Source: Pseudomonas gingeri | GTDB lineage: Bacteria > Pseudomonadota > Gammaproteobacteria > Pseudomonadales > Pseudomonadaceae | Length of the DNA stretch: 64,000 bases | Direction: 5' to 3' | Assembly: GCF_013385635.1 (NCBI RefSeq) | Contig: NZ_JACAPR010000014.1 | Location: 76,517 to 140,516 of the forward strand | Shown: one piece after another, positions 9,330 to 18,585 of the stretch | Position numbering within the stretch: position 1 is the first letter of the stretch | Layout: every line of letters starts with the position of its first letter | Translations under genes and position numbers: made by a program | Notes under the pieces: model-generated | Databases searched by the model: none | The model's input: only the letters and a program-made list of their open reading frames with translations | What the model was told of the DNA's origin: nothing

Positions 9330-10931
9330 ATGACTAGTTTGCATGCCGACGAGGCTTTCCTCGGCCATTATCAGTTGAGTCACGACCCTTTTGCTCCACG
9401 GGTGCCTGGCTTCAAATTTTTCCCGGCCCAGCGCAAACCGGTGCTGGGGCAATTGCATCACCTGGCCCGCTACAGCCAGTTGCTGCTGGTGGTGACCGGC
9501 CCGCAGGGCAGCGGCAAGACCTTGCTGCGCCAGGCGCTGGTGGCGAGCACCAACAAGCAGTCGGTGCAGAGCGTGGTGGTGTCGGCCCGTGGCGCCGGCG
9601 ACGCGGTGGGTGTGTTGCGCCAGATCGCCCAGGCCCTGAATGTGGCCCAGGCCGAGATCGGTTCGATCCTGGCGCAGGTGGTGCAGTTGGCGCTGACCGG
9701 CCAGGAAGTCTATCTGCTGGTGGACGACGCTGAACAACTCGACGATTCCGCGATCGAAGCCTTGCTGGCATTGGCGGCTGGTGCGCCGGAAGGCCGTCCG
9801 CACGTCTTCCTGTTCGGCGAGTCGTCGATGATTGCCGGCCTGGAGCAGCAGGGCGCGGAGGAAGAGCGCTTCCACGTGATCGAGCTGCAGCCCTACACCG
9901 AAGAGGAAACACGCGAATACCTGGCCCAGCGTCTTGAGGGCGCGGGCCAGGGAATCGAACTTTTTTCCGCTGAGCAGATCACTGAGATTCACGAAAGCGC
10001 CGAGGGCTGGCCTGGCAATATCAACCAGGTCGCTCGTGACGCCATGATCGAGGCCATGATTGCCAGCCGCTCCGCGGTCAAGCGACCAAGTATGGGGTTC
10101 AAGATGTCGAAGAAATACGTGTTGGCATTATCCGGGGTGGTGGTGGTCGCTATCGCCGCGGCCTGGATGAGTTCCGGCCGCAGCAAGGCGCCAGTGACCG
10201 CCGGTACGCCGGCCAGCGAGCAGGCCCAGTTGCCGCTGGGGCAAACGCCGAAGCCGAATGCCGCGGGTGGTCCCGCGGTGGAGTTCGCCGGTAATTCGCA
10301 ACCGATGCCGCTGCCGTTGGTCGGTCAGTCGCAGCCGGTGATGCGTGGTCCGCTGGCCGAAGCCGCGGGTGGCATGACCGAAGGTGACGACGGTGGTGCG
10401 CCAGCGGTTGACGGCGGTGTGGCCCAGCCGCCGACCGTCACCACCACGGCGCCGCCCCTCGGTGTTCCGGCCGGCCCGACCCCGACTCCGGCAGCCCGTC
10501 CAACGCCTGCCCAGGTCGCTGCGGCCAAGCCGGCAGCGCCTGTCGCCAAGCCTGCGCAGACACCGGTACCGGTGCCCGCCAAGCCGGTGGCCAAGGCCGA
10601 GAAGCCGGTCGAGAAGCCGGTAGCGGCCGCCAAGCCTGCCGCCGGTGGCAGCTGGTACGCCGGCCAGACGCCGAGTCACTACGTGGTGCAGATCCTCGGC
10701 ACCAGTTCGGAAGCCACGGCCCAGAATTTCGTCAAGGAACAGGGCGGCGAGTACCGTTATTTCAAGAAAGTGCTCAACGGCAAGCCTCTCTACGTGATCA
10801 CTTATGGCAGCTTCCCGAGCCGCGATGCGGCAGTTACTGCTATCAAGGCCTTGCCAGCGAAGGTTCAGGCTGGTAAACCTTGGCCTCGCACTGTCGCCAG
10901 CGTCCAACAGGACCTCGCCACAACTCGCTGA
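9330..10931 (+). CDS. AAA ATPase fused to a C-terminal SPOR domain (DamX-like)
   Basis: Bitopic protein of 533 residues. The cytoplasmic N-terminus is an ExeA/GspA-type AAA domain with Walker A GPQGSGKT (near residues 54-61) and Walker B-like VYLLVDDAEQ (about 128-137). A single membrane segment follows (about 266-284), then a long Ala/Pro/Lys-rich periplasmic linker (about 290-445) and a SPOR domain (about 450-530) that in this family binds denuded septal glycan strands. The position after aroKB matches damX of enterobacteria. A role at the division septum is inferred from the SPOR domain. The substrate of the ATPase domain is unknown. Confidence 0.85.
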   Translation: MTSLHADEAFLGHYQLSHDPFAPRVPGFKFFPAQRKPVLGQLHHLARYSQLLLVVTGPQGSGKTLLRQALVASTNKQSVQSVVVSARGAGDAVGVLRQIAQALNVAQAEIGSILAQVVQLALTGQEVYLLVDDAEQLDDSAIEALLALAAGAPEGRPHVFLFGESSMIAGLEQQGAEEERFHVIELQPYTEEETREYLAQRLEGAGQGIELFSAEQITEIHESAEGWPGNINQVARDAMIEAMIASRSAVKRPSMGFKMSKKYVLALSGVVVVAIAAAWMSSGRSKAPVTAGTPASEQAQLPLGQTPKPNAAGGPAVEFAGNSQPMPLPLVGQSQPVMRGPLAEAAGGMTEGDDGGAPAVDGGVAQPPTVTTTAPPLGVPAGPTPTPAARPTPAQVAAAKPAAPVAKPAQTPVPVPAKPVAKAEKPVEKPVAAAKPAAGGSWYAGQTPSHYVVQILGTSSEATAQNFVKEQGGEYRYFKKVLNGKPLYVITYGSFPSRDAAVTAIKALPAKVQAGKPWPRTVASVQQDLATTR

Positions 10932-11272
10932 TGATTCGGCGGCCTTACCCAGGCCGCCCTCCCGGCACCTCAAAATTTCCACCTGAGCGCGCAGCCTCAA
11001 AGCTGCGTGCCTTGTGGTGTCTGCGTCACGGTAGATTTGAGTCGTAGCGGTCAGAATTCAAAAATGTTTTGACTAGCACGAGATATCGCTTTAAACCTTT
11101 CATAAATGCGACATAGATTTGCGACATTTCGTCGCTAAATTTGTGAGCTTCTGTGTCGGTGTGTACAATGACCTCCCTTTTGCCCCTGCAAAGCCGGCGT
11201 ACGTTCGGCGTGGATGGTAAGTGGTTGAATTGAAAAGAAATTTGCCTCGATAAGAGGCAGCCTGGTGAGAAA
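10932..11272 (+). promoter_or_regulatory. gltBD upstream region with sigma70-type promoter (boxes 11141-11169)
   Basis: Noncoding gap of 341 bases. A GC-rich hairpin (GGCGGCC...GGCCGCC, 10938-10958) without a T-run follows the previous gene and may be a weak terminator. TTGTGA at 11141-11146 and TACAAT at 11164-11169 are separated by exactly 17 bases, a good sigma70 promoter about 110 bases before gltB. The stretch 11040-11160 is AT-rich, as expected for an upstream regulatory region. No operator was recognised. Confidence 0.6.
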
Positions 11273-11278
11273 GTGTCT

Positions 11279-14200
11279 ATGAAAGCAGGTCTGTACCAAC
11301 CAGATGAATTCAAGGATAACTGCGGTTTCGGCCTGATTGCTCACATGCAAGGCGAGCCCAGTCATCACCTGTTGCAGACGGCCATTGAGGCCCTGACCTG
11401 CATGACCCACCGTGGTGGGATCAACGCCGACGGCAAGACCGGTGACGGTTGCGGCCTTCTGATTCAGAAGCCGGACCAGTTCCTGCGTGCCGTCGCCAAA
11501 TCGACATTCGGTAGCGATCTGCCCAAGCAGTACGCGGTGGGCATGGTGTTCTTCAACCAGGACCCGGTCAAAGCCGAAGCAGCCCGCGAACACATGAATC
11601 GTGAAATCCTCGCGGCCGGCCTGCAACTGGTGGGCTGGCGCAAGGTGCCGATCGATACCAGCGTCCTCGGCCGCCTGGCCCTGGAGCGCCTGCCGCAGAT
11701 CGAGCAGGTATTCATCGGCGGCGAAGGCCTGAGTGACCAGGCGTTCGCCATCAAGCTGTTCAGTGCCCGTCGTCGTTCGTCGGTGGCCAACGCCGCCGAT
11801 ACCGACCACTACATCTGCAGCTTTTCGCACAAGACCATCATCTATAAAGGCCTGATGATGCCGGCGGACCTGACCGCCTTTTATCCGGACCTCAACGATC
11901 CGACGCTGCAGACCGCCATCTGCGTGTTCCACCAGCGTTTCTCCACCAACACCCTGCCGAAATGGCCGCTGGCGCAACCGTTCCGCTTCCTGGCGCACAA
12001 CGGCGAGATCAACACCATCACCGGCAACCGCAACTGGGCCCAGGCCCGGCGCACCAAGTTCGCCAATGACCTGATCCCCGATCTCGACGAACTGGGCCCG
12101 CTGGTCAACCGCGTCGGCTCCGACTCCTCGAGCATGGACAACATGCTCGAACTGATGGTGACTGGCGGTATCGACCTGTTCCGCGGTGTGCGCATGCTGA
12201 TTCCGCCGGCGTGGCAGAACGTCGAGACCATGGACGCCGACCTGCGCGCGTTCTATGAATTCAACTCTATGCACATGGAACCGTGGGACGGCCCGGCGGG
12301 TGTCGTGATGACCGAGGGTCGCCACGCGGTCTGCCTGCTCGACCGCAACGGTCTGCGCCCGGCGCGCTGGGTGACCACCAAGAACGGCTATATCACCCTG
12401 GCGTCGGAAATCGGCGTGTGGAACTACAAGCCGGAAGATGTCATCGCCAAGGGCCGCGTCGGGCCTGGGCAGATCTTCGCCGTGGACACCGAGACCGGCC
12501 AGATCCTCGACACCGATTCCATCGACAACCGCCTGAAGTCGCGTCATCCGTACAAGCAGTGGCTGCGCAAGAATGCCTTGCGCATCCAGGCGACCATGGA
12601 AGACAACGACCATGGTTCGGCGTTCTACAACGTCGAGCAGCTCAAGCAGTACATGAAGATGTACCAGGTCACGTTCGAAGAGCGCGACCAGGTGCTGCGT
12701 CCGTTGGGCGAGCAGGGCTACGAGGCGGTCGGCTCCATGGGCGACGACACGCCGATGGCGGTCCTGTCCCAGCGCGTGCGCACGCCGTACGACTATTTCC
12801 GCCAGCAGTTCGCCCAGGTGACCAACCCGCCGATCGATCCGCTGCGTGAAGCCATCGTCATGTCGCTGGAGATCTGCCTCGGTGCCGAGCGCAACATCTT
12901 CGAAGAGTCGCCGGAACACGCCTCGCGGGTGATCCTCAGCTCGCCGGTGATTTCCCCGGCCAAGTGGCGCTCGCTGATGAACCTGGAGCGTCCGGGCTTC
13001 GAACGCCAGATCATCGACCTGAACTACGACGAGAGCGTCGGCCTGGAAGCGGCCGTGCGCAACATCGCCGACCAGGCCGAGGAAGCCGTGCGCGCCGGAC
13101 GGACCCAGATCGTCCTCAGCGACCGCCATATCGCTCCGGGCAAGCTGCCGGTGCACGCGTCTCTGGCGACCGGTGCCGTGCACCACCGCCTGACCGAAAA
13201 AGGCCTGCGTTGCGACAGCAACATCCTGGTCGAGACCGCCACCGCCCGCGACCCGCATCACTTCGCGGTGCTGATCGGTTTCGGTGCGTCGGCGGTCTAT
13301 CCGTTCCTCGCCTATGAAGTGCTGGGCGACCTGATCCGTACCGGTGAAGTGCTGGGCGATCTGTACGAAGTCTTCAAGAACTACCGCAAGGGCATCACCA
13401 AGGGCCTGCTGAAGATCCTCTCGAAAATGGGTATCTCCACCATCGCCTCGTACCGTGGTGCGCAACTGTTCGAGGCCATCGGCCTGTCCGAGGAAGTGGT
13501 CGGCCTGAGCTTCCGTGGCGTGCCGAGTCGGATCAAGGGGGCGCGTTTCGTCGACCTCGAAGCCGAACAGAAGCTGCTGGCGACCGAAGCCTGGAGCGCG
13601 CGCAAGCCGATCCAGCAAGGCGGCCTGCTGAAGTTTGTCTACGGTGGCGAATACCACGCCTACAACCCGGATGTGGTCAGCACCCTGCAAGCCGCCGTGC
13701 AGCAGGGCGACTACAGCAAGTTCAAGGAATACACCGCGCTGGTGGACAACCGTCCGGTGTCGATGATCCGCGACCTGTTCAAGGTGAAGACCTTGGACAC
13801 GCCGCTGTCGATCAGCGACATCGAGCCGCTGGAGTCGATCCTCAAGCGTTTCGACTCGGCGGGTATTTCCCTTGGCGCCTTGTCGCCGGAAGCCCACGAA
13901 GCCCTGGCCGAAGCCATGAACCGCCTGGGTGCGCGTTCCAACTCCGGTGAAGGCGGCGAAGACCCGGCACGCTACGGCACCATCAAGAGCTCGAAAATCA
14001 AGCAGGTGGCGACCGGCCGTTTCGGTGTGACCCCGGAATACCTGGTCAATGCCGAAGTGCTGCAAATCAAGGTGGCCCAGGGCGCCAAGCCCGGTGAAGG
14101 CGGCCAGTTGCCTGGCGGCAAGGTCAACGGCCTGATCGCCAAGCTGCGTTATGCGGTGCCGGGCGTGACCCTGATCTCGCCACCGCCGCACCACGACATC

Positions 14201-15727
14201 TATTCCATCGAAGACTTGTCGCAGCTGATCTTCGACCTGAAACAGGTCAACCCGCAGGCGCTGGTCTCGGTCAAGCTGGTGGCGGAAGCCGGCGTCGGCA
14301 CCATCGCTGCCGGCGTGGCGAAAGCTTATGCCGACCTGATCACCATCTCCGGTTACGACGGCGGCACCGGTGCTTCACCGCTGACCTCGATCAAGTACGC
14401 CGGTGCGCCGTGGGAACTCGGCCTTGCCGAAACCCACCAGACCCTGCGCGGCAACGACCTGCGCGGCAAGGTCCGGGTACAGACCGACGGTGGCCTGAAA
14501 ACCGGCCTCGACGTGATCAAGGCGGCCATCCTCGGTGCCGAGAGCTTCGGCTTCGGCACTGCGCCGATGATCGCCCTGGGCTGCAAGTACTTGCGCATCT
14601 GCCACCTGAACAACTGCGCCACCGGCGTGGCGACCCAGAACGAGAAGCTGCGCAAGGACCACTACATCGGCACCGTCGACATGGTGGTGAACTTCTTCAC
14701 CTACGTCGCCGAGGAAACCCGCGAGTGGCTGGCGAAGCTCGGCGTGCGCAGCCTCGAAGAACTGATCGGGCGTACCGACCTGCTGGAAATCCTCCAGGGC
14801 GAAACCGCCAAGCAGAATCACCTGGACCTGACGCCGCTGCTGGGCAGCGATCACATCCCGGTGGACAAGCCGCAGTTCTGCCAGGTCGACCGCAACCCGC
14901 CGTTCGACAAGGGCCTGCTGGCCGAGAAGATGGTCGAAATGGCCAAATCGGCGATCAACGACCTGAGCGGTGCCGACTTCTCCCTGGATATCTGCAACTG
15001 CGACCGTTCCATCGGTGCGCGGATCTCCGGTGAAATCGCCCGTGTCCACGGCAACCAGGGCATGGCCAAGGCGCCGATCACCTTCCGCTTCAAGGGCACT
15101 GCCGGGCAGAGCTTCGGCGTGTGGAACGCCGGTGGCCTGAACCTGTACCTCGAAGGCGATGCCAACGACTACGTGGGCAAGGGCATGACCGGTGGCAAGC
15201 TGGTGATCGTTCCGCCCAAAGGCAGTGCCTACAAGACCCAGGACAGCGCCATTATCGGCAACACCTGCCTGTACGGTGCGACCGGAGGCAAGCTGTTCGC
15301 CGCCGGTACCGCGGGCGAGCGTTTCGCCGTGCGTAACTCCGGTGCCCACACCGTGGTGGAAGGCACCGGCGATCACTGCTGCGAGTACATGACCGGTGGT
15401 TTTGTCGCGGTACTGGGCAAGACCGGCTACAACTTCGGTTCGGGCATGACCGGCGGTTTCGCCTACGTGCTGGACCAGGACAATACCTTTGTCGACAAGG
15501 TGAACCACGAGTTGGTGGAGATCCAGCGGATCAGCGGCGAAGCGATGGAATCCTATCGCAGCCACCTGCAACGCGTGCTGGACGAGTATGTCGAGGAGAC
15601 CGATAGCGAATGGGGTCGTAACCTCGCCGAGAACCTGGACGACTACCTGCGGCGCTTCTGGCTGGTCAAGCCGAAGGCGGCGACCCTGAAGTCGTTGCTG
15701 TCCAGCACCCGTGCCAACCCGCAGTGA
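11279..15727 (+). CDS. gltB: Glutamate synthase (NADPH) large subunit
   Basis: Large subunit of the NADPH-dependent GOGAT, about 1482 residues, making glutamate from glutamine and 2-oxoglutarate. The ATG at 11279 is preferred over the GTG at 11273. A short propeptide is predicted to be removed before Cys15 of NCGFGLIAH, the N-terminal nucleophile of the glutaminase domain (about 15-420). Then come the central domain, the FMN-binding synthase domain (about 800-1190) with the 3Fe-4S cysteines in CKYLRICHLNNC (about 1100-1111), and the C-terminal GXGXG beta-helix domain. It is followed by gltD after about 30 bases. Confidence 0.97.
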   Translation: MKAGLYQPDEFKDNCGFGLIAHMQGEPSHHLLQTAIEALTCMTHRGGINADGKTGDGCGLLIQKPDQFLRAVAKSTFGSDLPKQYAVGMVFFNQDPVKAEAAREHMNREILAAGLQLVGWRKVPIDTSVLGRLALERLPQIEQVFIGGEGLSDQAFAIKLFSARRRSSVANAADTDHYICSFSHKTIIYKGLMMPADLTAFYPDLNDPTLQTAICVFHQRFSTNTLPKWPLAQPFRFLAHNGEINTITGNRNWAQARRTKFANDLIPDLDELGPLVNRVGSDSSSMDNMLELMVTGGIDLFRGVRMLIPPAWQNVETMDADLRAFYEFNSMHMEPWDGPAGVVMTEGRHAVCLLDRNGLRPARWVTTKNGYITLASEIGVWNYKPEDVIAKGRVGPGQIFAVDTETGQILDTDSIDNRLKSRHPYKQWLRKNALRIQATMEDNDHGSAFYNVEQLKQYMKMYQVTFEERDQVLRPLGEQGYEAVGSMGDDTPMAVLSQRVRTPYDYFRQQFAQVTNPPIDPLREAIVMSLEICLGAERNIFEESPEHASRVILSSPVISPAKWRSLMNLERPGFERQIIDLNYDESVGLEAAVRNIADQAEEAVRAGRTQIVLSDRHIAPGKLPVHASLATGAVHHRLTEKGLRCDSNILVETATARDPHHFAVLIGFGASAVYPFLAYEVLGDLIRTGEVLGDLYEVFKNYRKGITKGLLKILSKMGISTIASYRGAQLFEAIGLSEEVVGLSFRGVPSRIKGARFVDLEAEQKLLATEAWSARKPIQQGGLLKFVYGGEYHAYNPDVVSTLQAAVQQGDYSKFKEYTALVDNRPVSMIRDLFKVKTLDTPLSISDIEPLESILKRFDSAGISLGALSPEAHEALAEAMNRLGARSNSGEGGEDPARYGTIKSSKIKQVATGRFGVTPEYLVNAEVLQIKVAQGAKPGEGGQLPGGKVNGLIAKLRYAVPGVTLISPPPHHDIYSIEDLSQLIFDLKQVNPQALVSVKLVAEAGVGTIAAGVAKAYADLITISGYDGGTGASPLTSIKYAGAPWELGLAETHQTLRGNDLRGKVRVQTDGGLKTGLDVIKAAILGAESFGFGTAPMIALGCKYLRICHLNNCATGVATQNEKLRKDHYIGTVDMVVNFFTYVAEETREWLAKLGVRSLEELIGRTDLLEILQGETAKQNHLDLTPLLGSDHIPVDKPQFCQVDRNPPFDKGLLAEKMVEMAKSAINDLSGADFSLDICNCDRSIGARISGEIARVHGNQGMAKAPITFRFKGTAGQSFGVWNAGGLNLYLEGDANDYVGKGMTGGKLVIVPPKGSAYKTQDSAIIGNTCLYGATGGKLFAAGTAGERFAVRNSGAHTVVEGTGDHCCEYMTGGFVAVLGKTGYNFGSGMTGGFAYVLDQDNTFVDKVNHELVEIQRISGEAMESYRSHLQRVLDEYVEETDSEWGRNLAENLDDYLRRFWLVKPKAATLKSLLSSTRANPQ

Positions 15728-15758
15728 TGCGCCTGAAGAGTTTGATGAGGTTTTTGTA

Positions 15759-17177
15759 ATGGCTGAACGTCTGAGTAACGACTTCCAGTTCATCGATGTC
15801 GGGCGCAAGGATCCGAAGAAGAAACTGTTGCGTCAACGCAAGAAAGAGTTCGTGGAGATCTACGAACCCTTCAAACCCCAGCAGTCGGCCGACCAGGCCC
15901 ACCGCTGCCTGGGTTGCGGTAACCCGTATTGCGAGTGGAAGTGCCCGGTGCACAACTTCATTCCCAACTGGCTGAAGCTGGTGGCCGAGGGCAATATCCT
16001 CGCCGCCGCCGAACTGTCCCACCAGACCAACACCCTGCCGGAAGTCTGCGGCCGGGTGTGCCCGCAGGACCGCCTGTGCGAGGGTGCCTGCACCCTCAAC
16101 GACGGTTTCGGCGCGGTGACCATCGGTTCGGTGGAGAAGTACATCACCGATACCGCCTTTGCCATGGGCTGGCGTCCGGACATGTCCAAGGTCAAGCCAA
16201 CCGGCAAGCGCGTTGCGATCATCGGCGCGGGCCCGGCGGGCCTGGGTTGTGCCGACGTGCTGGTGCGCGGCGGGGTGACGCCGGTGGTGTTCGACAAGAA
16301 CCCGGAAATCGGTGGCCTGCTGACCTTCGGTATCCCCGAGTTCAAGCTGGAAAAGACCGTGCTGAGTAATCGTCGCGAAGTCTTCAGCGGCATGGGCATC
16401 GAGTTCCGCCTCAATACCGAGGTGGGCAAGGACGTGACCATGGAAGCACTGCTCGCCGAATACGATGCGGTGTTCATGGGCATGGGCACCTACACCTACA
16501 TGAAGGGTGGTTTTGCCGGCGAGGACCTGCCGGGCGTCTATGACGCCCTGGATTTCCTCATCGCCAACGTCAACCGCAACCTGGGCTTTGAAAAGTCGCC
16601 GGAAGATTTCGTCGACATGAAGGGCAAGAAGGTCGTGGTACTCGGTGGTGGCGACACGGCGATGGACTGCAACCGCACCTCGATCCGCCAGGGTGCCAAG
16701 TCGGTGACCTGTGCCTATCGTCGTGACGAGGCGAACATGCCCGGCTCGCGCAAAGAGGTGAAGAACGCCAAGGAAGAAGGCGTGAAGTTCCTCTACAACC
16801 GCCAGCCGATCGCGATTGTCGGTGAAGACAAGGTCGAAGGCGTGAAGGTGGTCGAGACCCGTCTCGGCGAACCGGATGCCCGTGGCCGCCGCAGCCCCGA
16901 GCCGATCCCGGGTTCCGAAGAGATCATCCCGGCGGATGCCGTGGTCATCGCTTTCGGTTTCCGCCCGAGCCCGGCACCGTGGTTCGAGCAGTTCAGCATC
17001 CAGACCGACAGCCAGGGCCGCGTGGTGGCTCCGGAGCAGGGGCAGTTCAAGCACCAGACCAGCAATCCGAAGATTTTTGCCGGTGGCGACATGGTGCGCG
17101 GTTCCGACCTGGTGGTGACGGCGATCTTCGAGGGGCGTAACGCCGCCGAGGGTATCCTGGACTACCTGGGCGTCTGA
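15759..17177 (+). CDS. gltD: Glutamate synthase (NADPH) small subunit
   Basis: Flavoprotein of 472 residues passing electrons from NADPH to GltB. The N-terminus has two 4Fe-4S cysteine sets (CLGCGNPYCEWKCP and CGRVCPQDRLCEGAC). The FAD site is GAGPAGLGCADVL (about 151-163) and the NADPH site GGGDTAMDC (about 292-300). I chose the ATG at 15759 because GATGAGG lies nine bases upstream and the protein begins MAERLSNDFQF as in relatives. A longer frame would overlap gltB. Confidence 0.96.
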   Translation: MAERLSNDFQFIDVGRKDPKKKLLRQRKKEFVEIYEPFKPQQSADQAHRCLGCGNPYCEWKCPVHNFIPNWLKLVAEGNILAAAELSHQTNTLPEVCGRVCPQDRLCEGACTLNDGFGAVTIGSVEKYITDTAFAMGWRPDMSKVKPTGKRVAIIGAGPAGLGCADVLVRGGVTPVVFDKNPEIGGLLTFGIPEFKLEKTVLSNRREVFSGMGIEFRLNTEVGKDVTMEALLAEYDAVFMGMGTYTYMKGGFAGEDLPGVYDALDFLIANVNRNLGFEKSPEDFVDMKGKKVVVLGGGDTAMDCNRTSIRQGAKSVTCAYRRDEANMPGSRKEVKNAKEEGVKFLYNRQPIAIVGEDKVEGVKVVETRLGEPDARGRRSPEPIPGSEEIIPADAVVIAFGFRPSPAPWFEQFSIQTDSQGRVVAPEQGQFKHQTSNPKIFAGGDMVRGSDLVVTAIFEGRNAAEGILDYLGV

Positions 17178-17180
17178 CCA

Positions 17181-17200
17181 GCATTCCAATATTGGAATGC
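17181..17200. other. Perfect 20-base palindrome directly after gltD
   Basis: GCATTCCAATATTGGAATGC is a perfect palindrome starting three bases after the gltD stop. There is no T-run behind it, so it is not a typical intrinsic terminator. It could be a protein-binding site, a transcript-end hairpin, or the edge of the repeat cluster that follows. Confidence 0.6.
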
Positions 17201-17206
17201 GCTACC

Positions 17207-17230
17207 TGTGGGAGCTGGCTTGCCAGCGAT
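17207..17230 (+). repeat. REP element
   Basis: TGTGGGAGCTGGCTTGCCAG, followed by CGAT, is the classic Pseudomonas REP core with its internal imperfect palindrome (GCTGGCTTGCCAGC). It is a single copy, followed 25 bases later by a larger palindromic element. Confidence 0.8.
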
Positions 17231-17254
17231 GAACGATAACGCGGTGTACCTGAT

Positions 17255-17362
17255 GATCGTTCCCACGCTCCAGCGTGGGTATGCAGCCCGTGACGCTCTG
17301 CGTCACGGAAGCGGACGCAGAGCGTCCATGGCGGCGTTACCACGCAGAGCGTGGGAACGATC
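17255..17362. repeat. 108-base palindromic intergenic element, copy 1
   Basis: The ends are exact inverted repeats (GATCGTTCCCACGCT ... AGCGTGGGAACGATC). Inside are further inverted segments around GTGACGC/GCGTCAC and GGACGCAGAGCGTCC. A second copy of the same length lies at 37832-37939. It looks like a non-autonomous mobile palindromic repeat of the kind spread through fluorescent Pseudomonas genomes. Confidence 0.8.
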
Positions 17363-17411
17363 GGAAGTCCAGTGTCGCCCTTGATACCCGCGACAAATTG
17401 ACCCGATAGAC

Positions 17412-17439
17412 AAAAGGCACGGCTCTTGCCGTGCCTTTT
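17412..17439. terminator. Intrinsic terminator upstream of hemE
   Basis: AAAAGGCACGGC-TCTT-GCCGTGCCTTTT is a perfect 12-base stem with A and T tracts on either side. It can work in both directions, and it ends 47 bases before the hemE start, closing the gltBD/repeat region. Confidence 0.85.
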
Positions 17440-17486
17440 GCGTCGCGCTCTGAGAAAATGCCCGCACTTTTTTTCCGGATGCCGAC

Positions 17487-18554
17487 ATGACTGCCCTGAA
17501 GAACGACCGTTTCCTGCGCGCCCTGCTCAAGCAACCCGTAGATGTCACTCCCGTGTGGATGATGCGTCAGGCCGGTCGCTACCTGCCTGAGTACCGCGCC
17601 AGTCGCGCCAAGGCCGGCGATTTCATGAGCTTGTGCATGAACCCGTCGTTCGCTTGCGAAGTCACGATGCAGCCCCTGGACCGTTACCCGGGCCTGGACG
17701 CCGCCATCCTCTTCTCAGACATCCTGACCATCCCCGATGCCATGGGCCAGGGCTTGTATTTCGAGACCGGTGAAGGCCCGCGCTTCAAGAAAGTCGTCAG
17801 CACCCTGGCGGATATCGAAGCGCTGCCGATCCCTGACCCGCAGAAAGACCTGGGTTATGTCATGGACGCGGTCAGCACCATTCGCCGTGAACTCAACGGC
17901 CGCGTGCCGCTGATCGGCTTCTCGGGCAGCCCCTGGACCCTGGCGACCTATATGGTCGAAGGCGGCTCGTCGAAAGACTTCCGCAAGACCAAGGCGATGC
18001 TCTACGACAACCCTCAGGCCCTGCACCTGCTGCTGGACAAGCTGGCCCAGTCGGTGACCTCGTACCTCAACGGCCAGATCCTGGCCGGTGCCCAGGCGGT
18101 ACAGATCTTCGACACCTGGGGCGGCAACCTGTCGGCGGCGGCCTATCAGGAGTTCTCCCTGGCCTATATGCGCAAGATCGTCAGCGGGCTGATCCGCGAA
18201 CATGAAGGACGCAAGGTGCCGGTCATCCTGTTCACCAAGAACGGCGGCCTGTGGCTGGAAAGCATTGCCGAGGCCGGCGCCGATGCCCTGGGCCTGGACT
18301 GGACCTGCGACCTGGGCGAAGCCCGTCGCCGGGTGGGCGCCAAGGTCGCGCTGCAAGGCAACATGGACCCTACCGTGCTGTACGCCAAGCCTGAAGCGAT
18401 CCGTGCCGAAGTGGCGCGGATTCTCGGCAGCTACGGCGAAGGTTCGGGTCACGTGTTCAACCTGGGTCATGGCATCACCCCGGAAGTCGATCCGGAACAT
18501 GCCGGCGCCTTTATCAACGCCGTGCACGAGTTCTCCGCGCAATACCACCGCTGA
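17487..18554 (+). CDS. hemE: Uroporphyrinogen decarboxylase
   Basis: Cytoplasmic enzyme of 355 residues converting uroporphyrinogen III to coproporphyrinogen III in heme synthesis. Signature 1 is PVWMMRQAGRYLPEYR (about residues 22-37), with the catalytic Arg. DILTIPDAMG (about 78-87) holds the catalytic Asp, and signature 2 is GFSGSPWTLATYMVEGG (about 148-164). Single-gene unit between two terminator-like hairpins. Complete. Confidence 0.97.
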   Translation: MTALKNDRFLRALLKQPVDVTPVWMMRQAGRYLPEYRASRAKAGDFMSLCMNPSFACEVTMQPLDRYPGLDAAILFSDILTIPDAMGQGLYFETGEGPRFKKVVSTLADIEALPIPDPQKDLGYVMDAVSTIRRELNGRVPLIGFSGSPWTLATYMVEGGSSKDFRKTKAMLYDNPQALHLLLDKLAQSVTSYLNGQILAGAQAVQIFDTWGGNLSAAAYQEFSLAYMRKIVSGLIREHEGRKVPVILFTKNGGLWLESIAEAGADALGLDWTCDLGEARRRVGAKVALQGNMDPTVLYAKPEAIRAEVARILGSYGEGSGHVFNLGHGITPEVDPEHAGAFINAVHEFSAQYHR

Positions 18555-18567
18555 GTGACCGACCACA

Positions 18568-18585
18568 GCCCCGTTCCGGCGGGGC
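18568..18585 (+). terminator. Terminator downstream of hemE
   Basis: GCCCCG-TTCCGG-CGGGGC hairpin 13 bases after the hemE stop. A T-rich tail (TCTTTCTTT) begins about eight bases later. Acceptable but not perfect as an intrinsic terminator. Confidence 0.55.

Noticed and set aside
11135..14194. Minus-strand open frame of 1019 codons
   Set aside because: Antisense shadow of gltB, with low-complexity His/Arg/Gln-rich composition and no start context.
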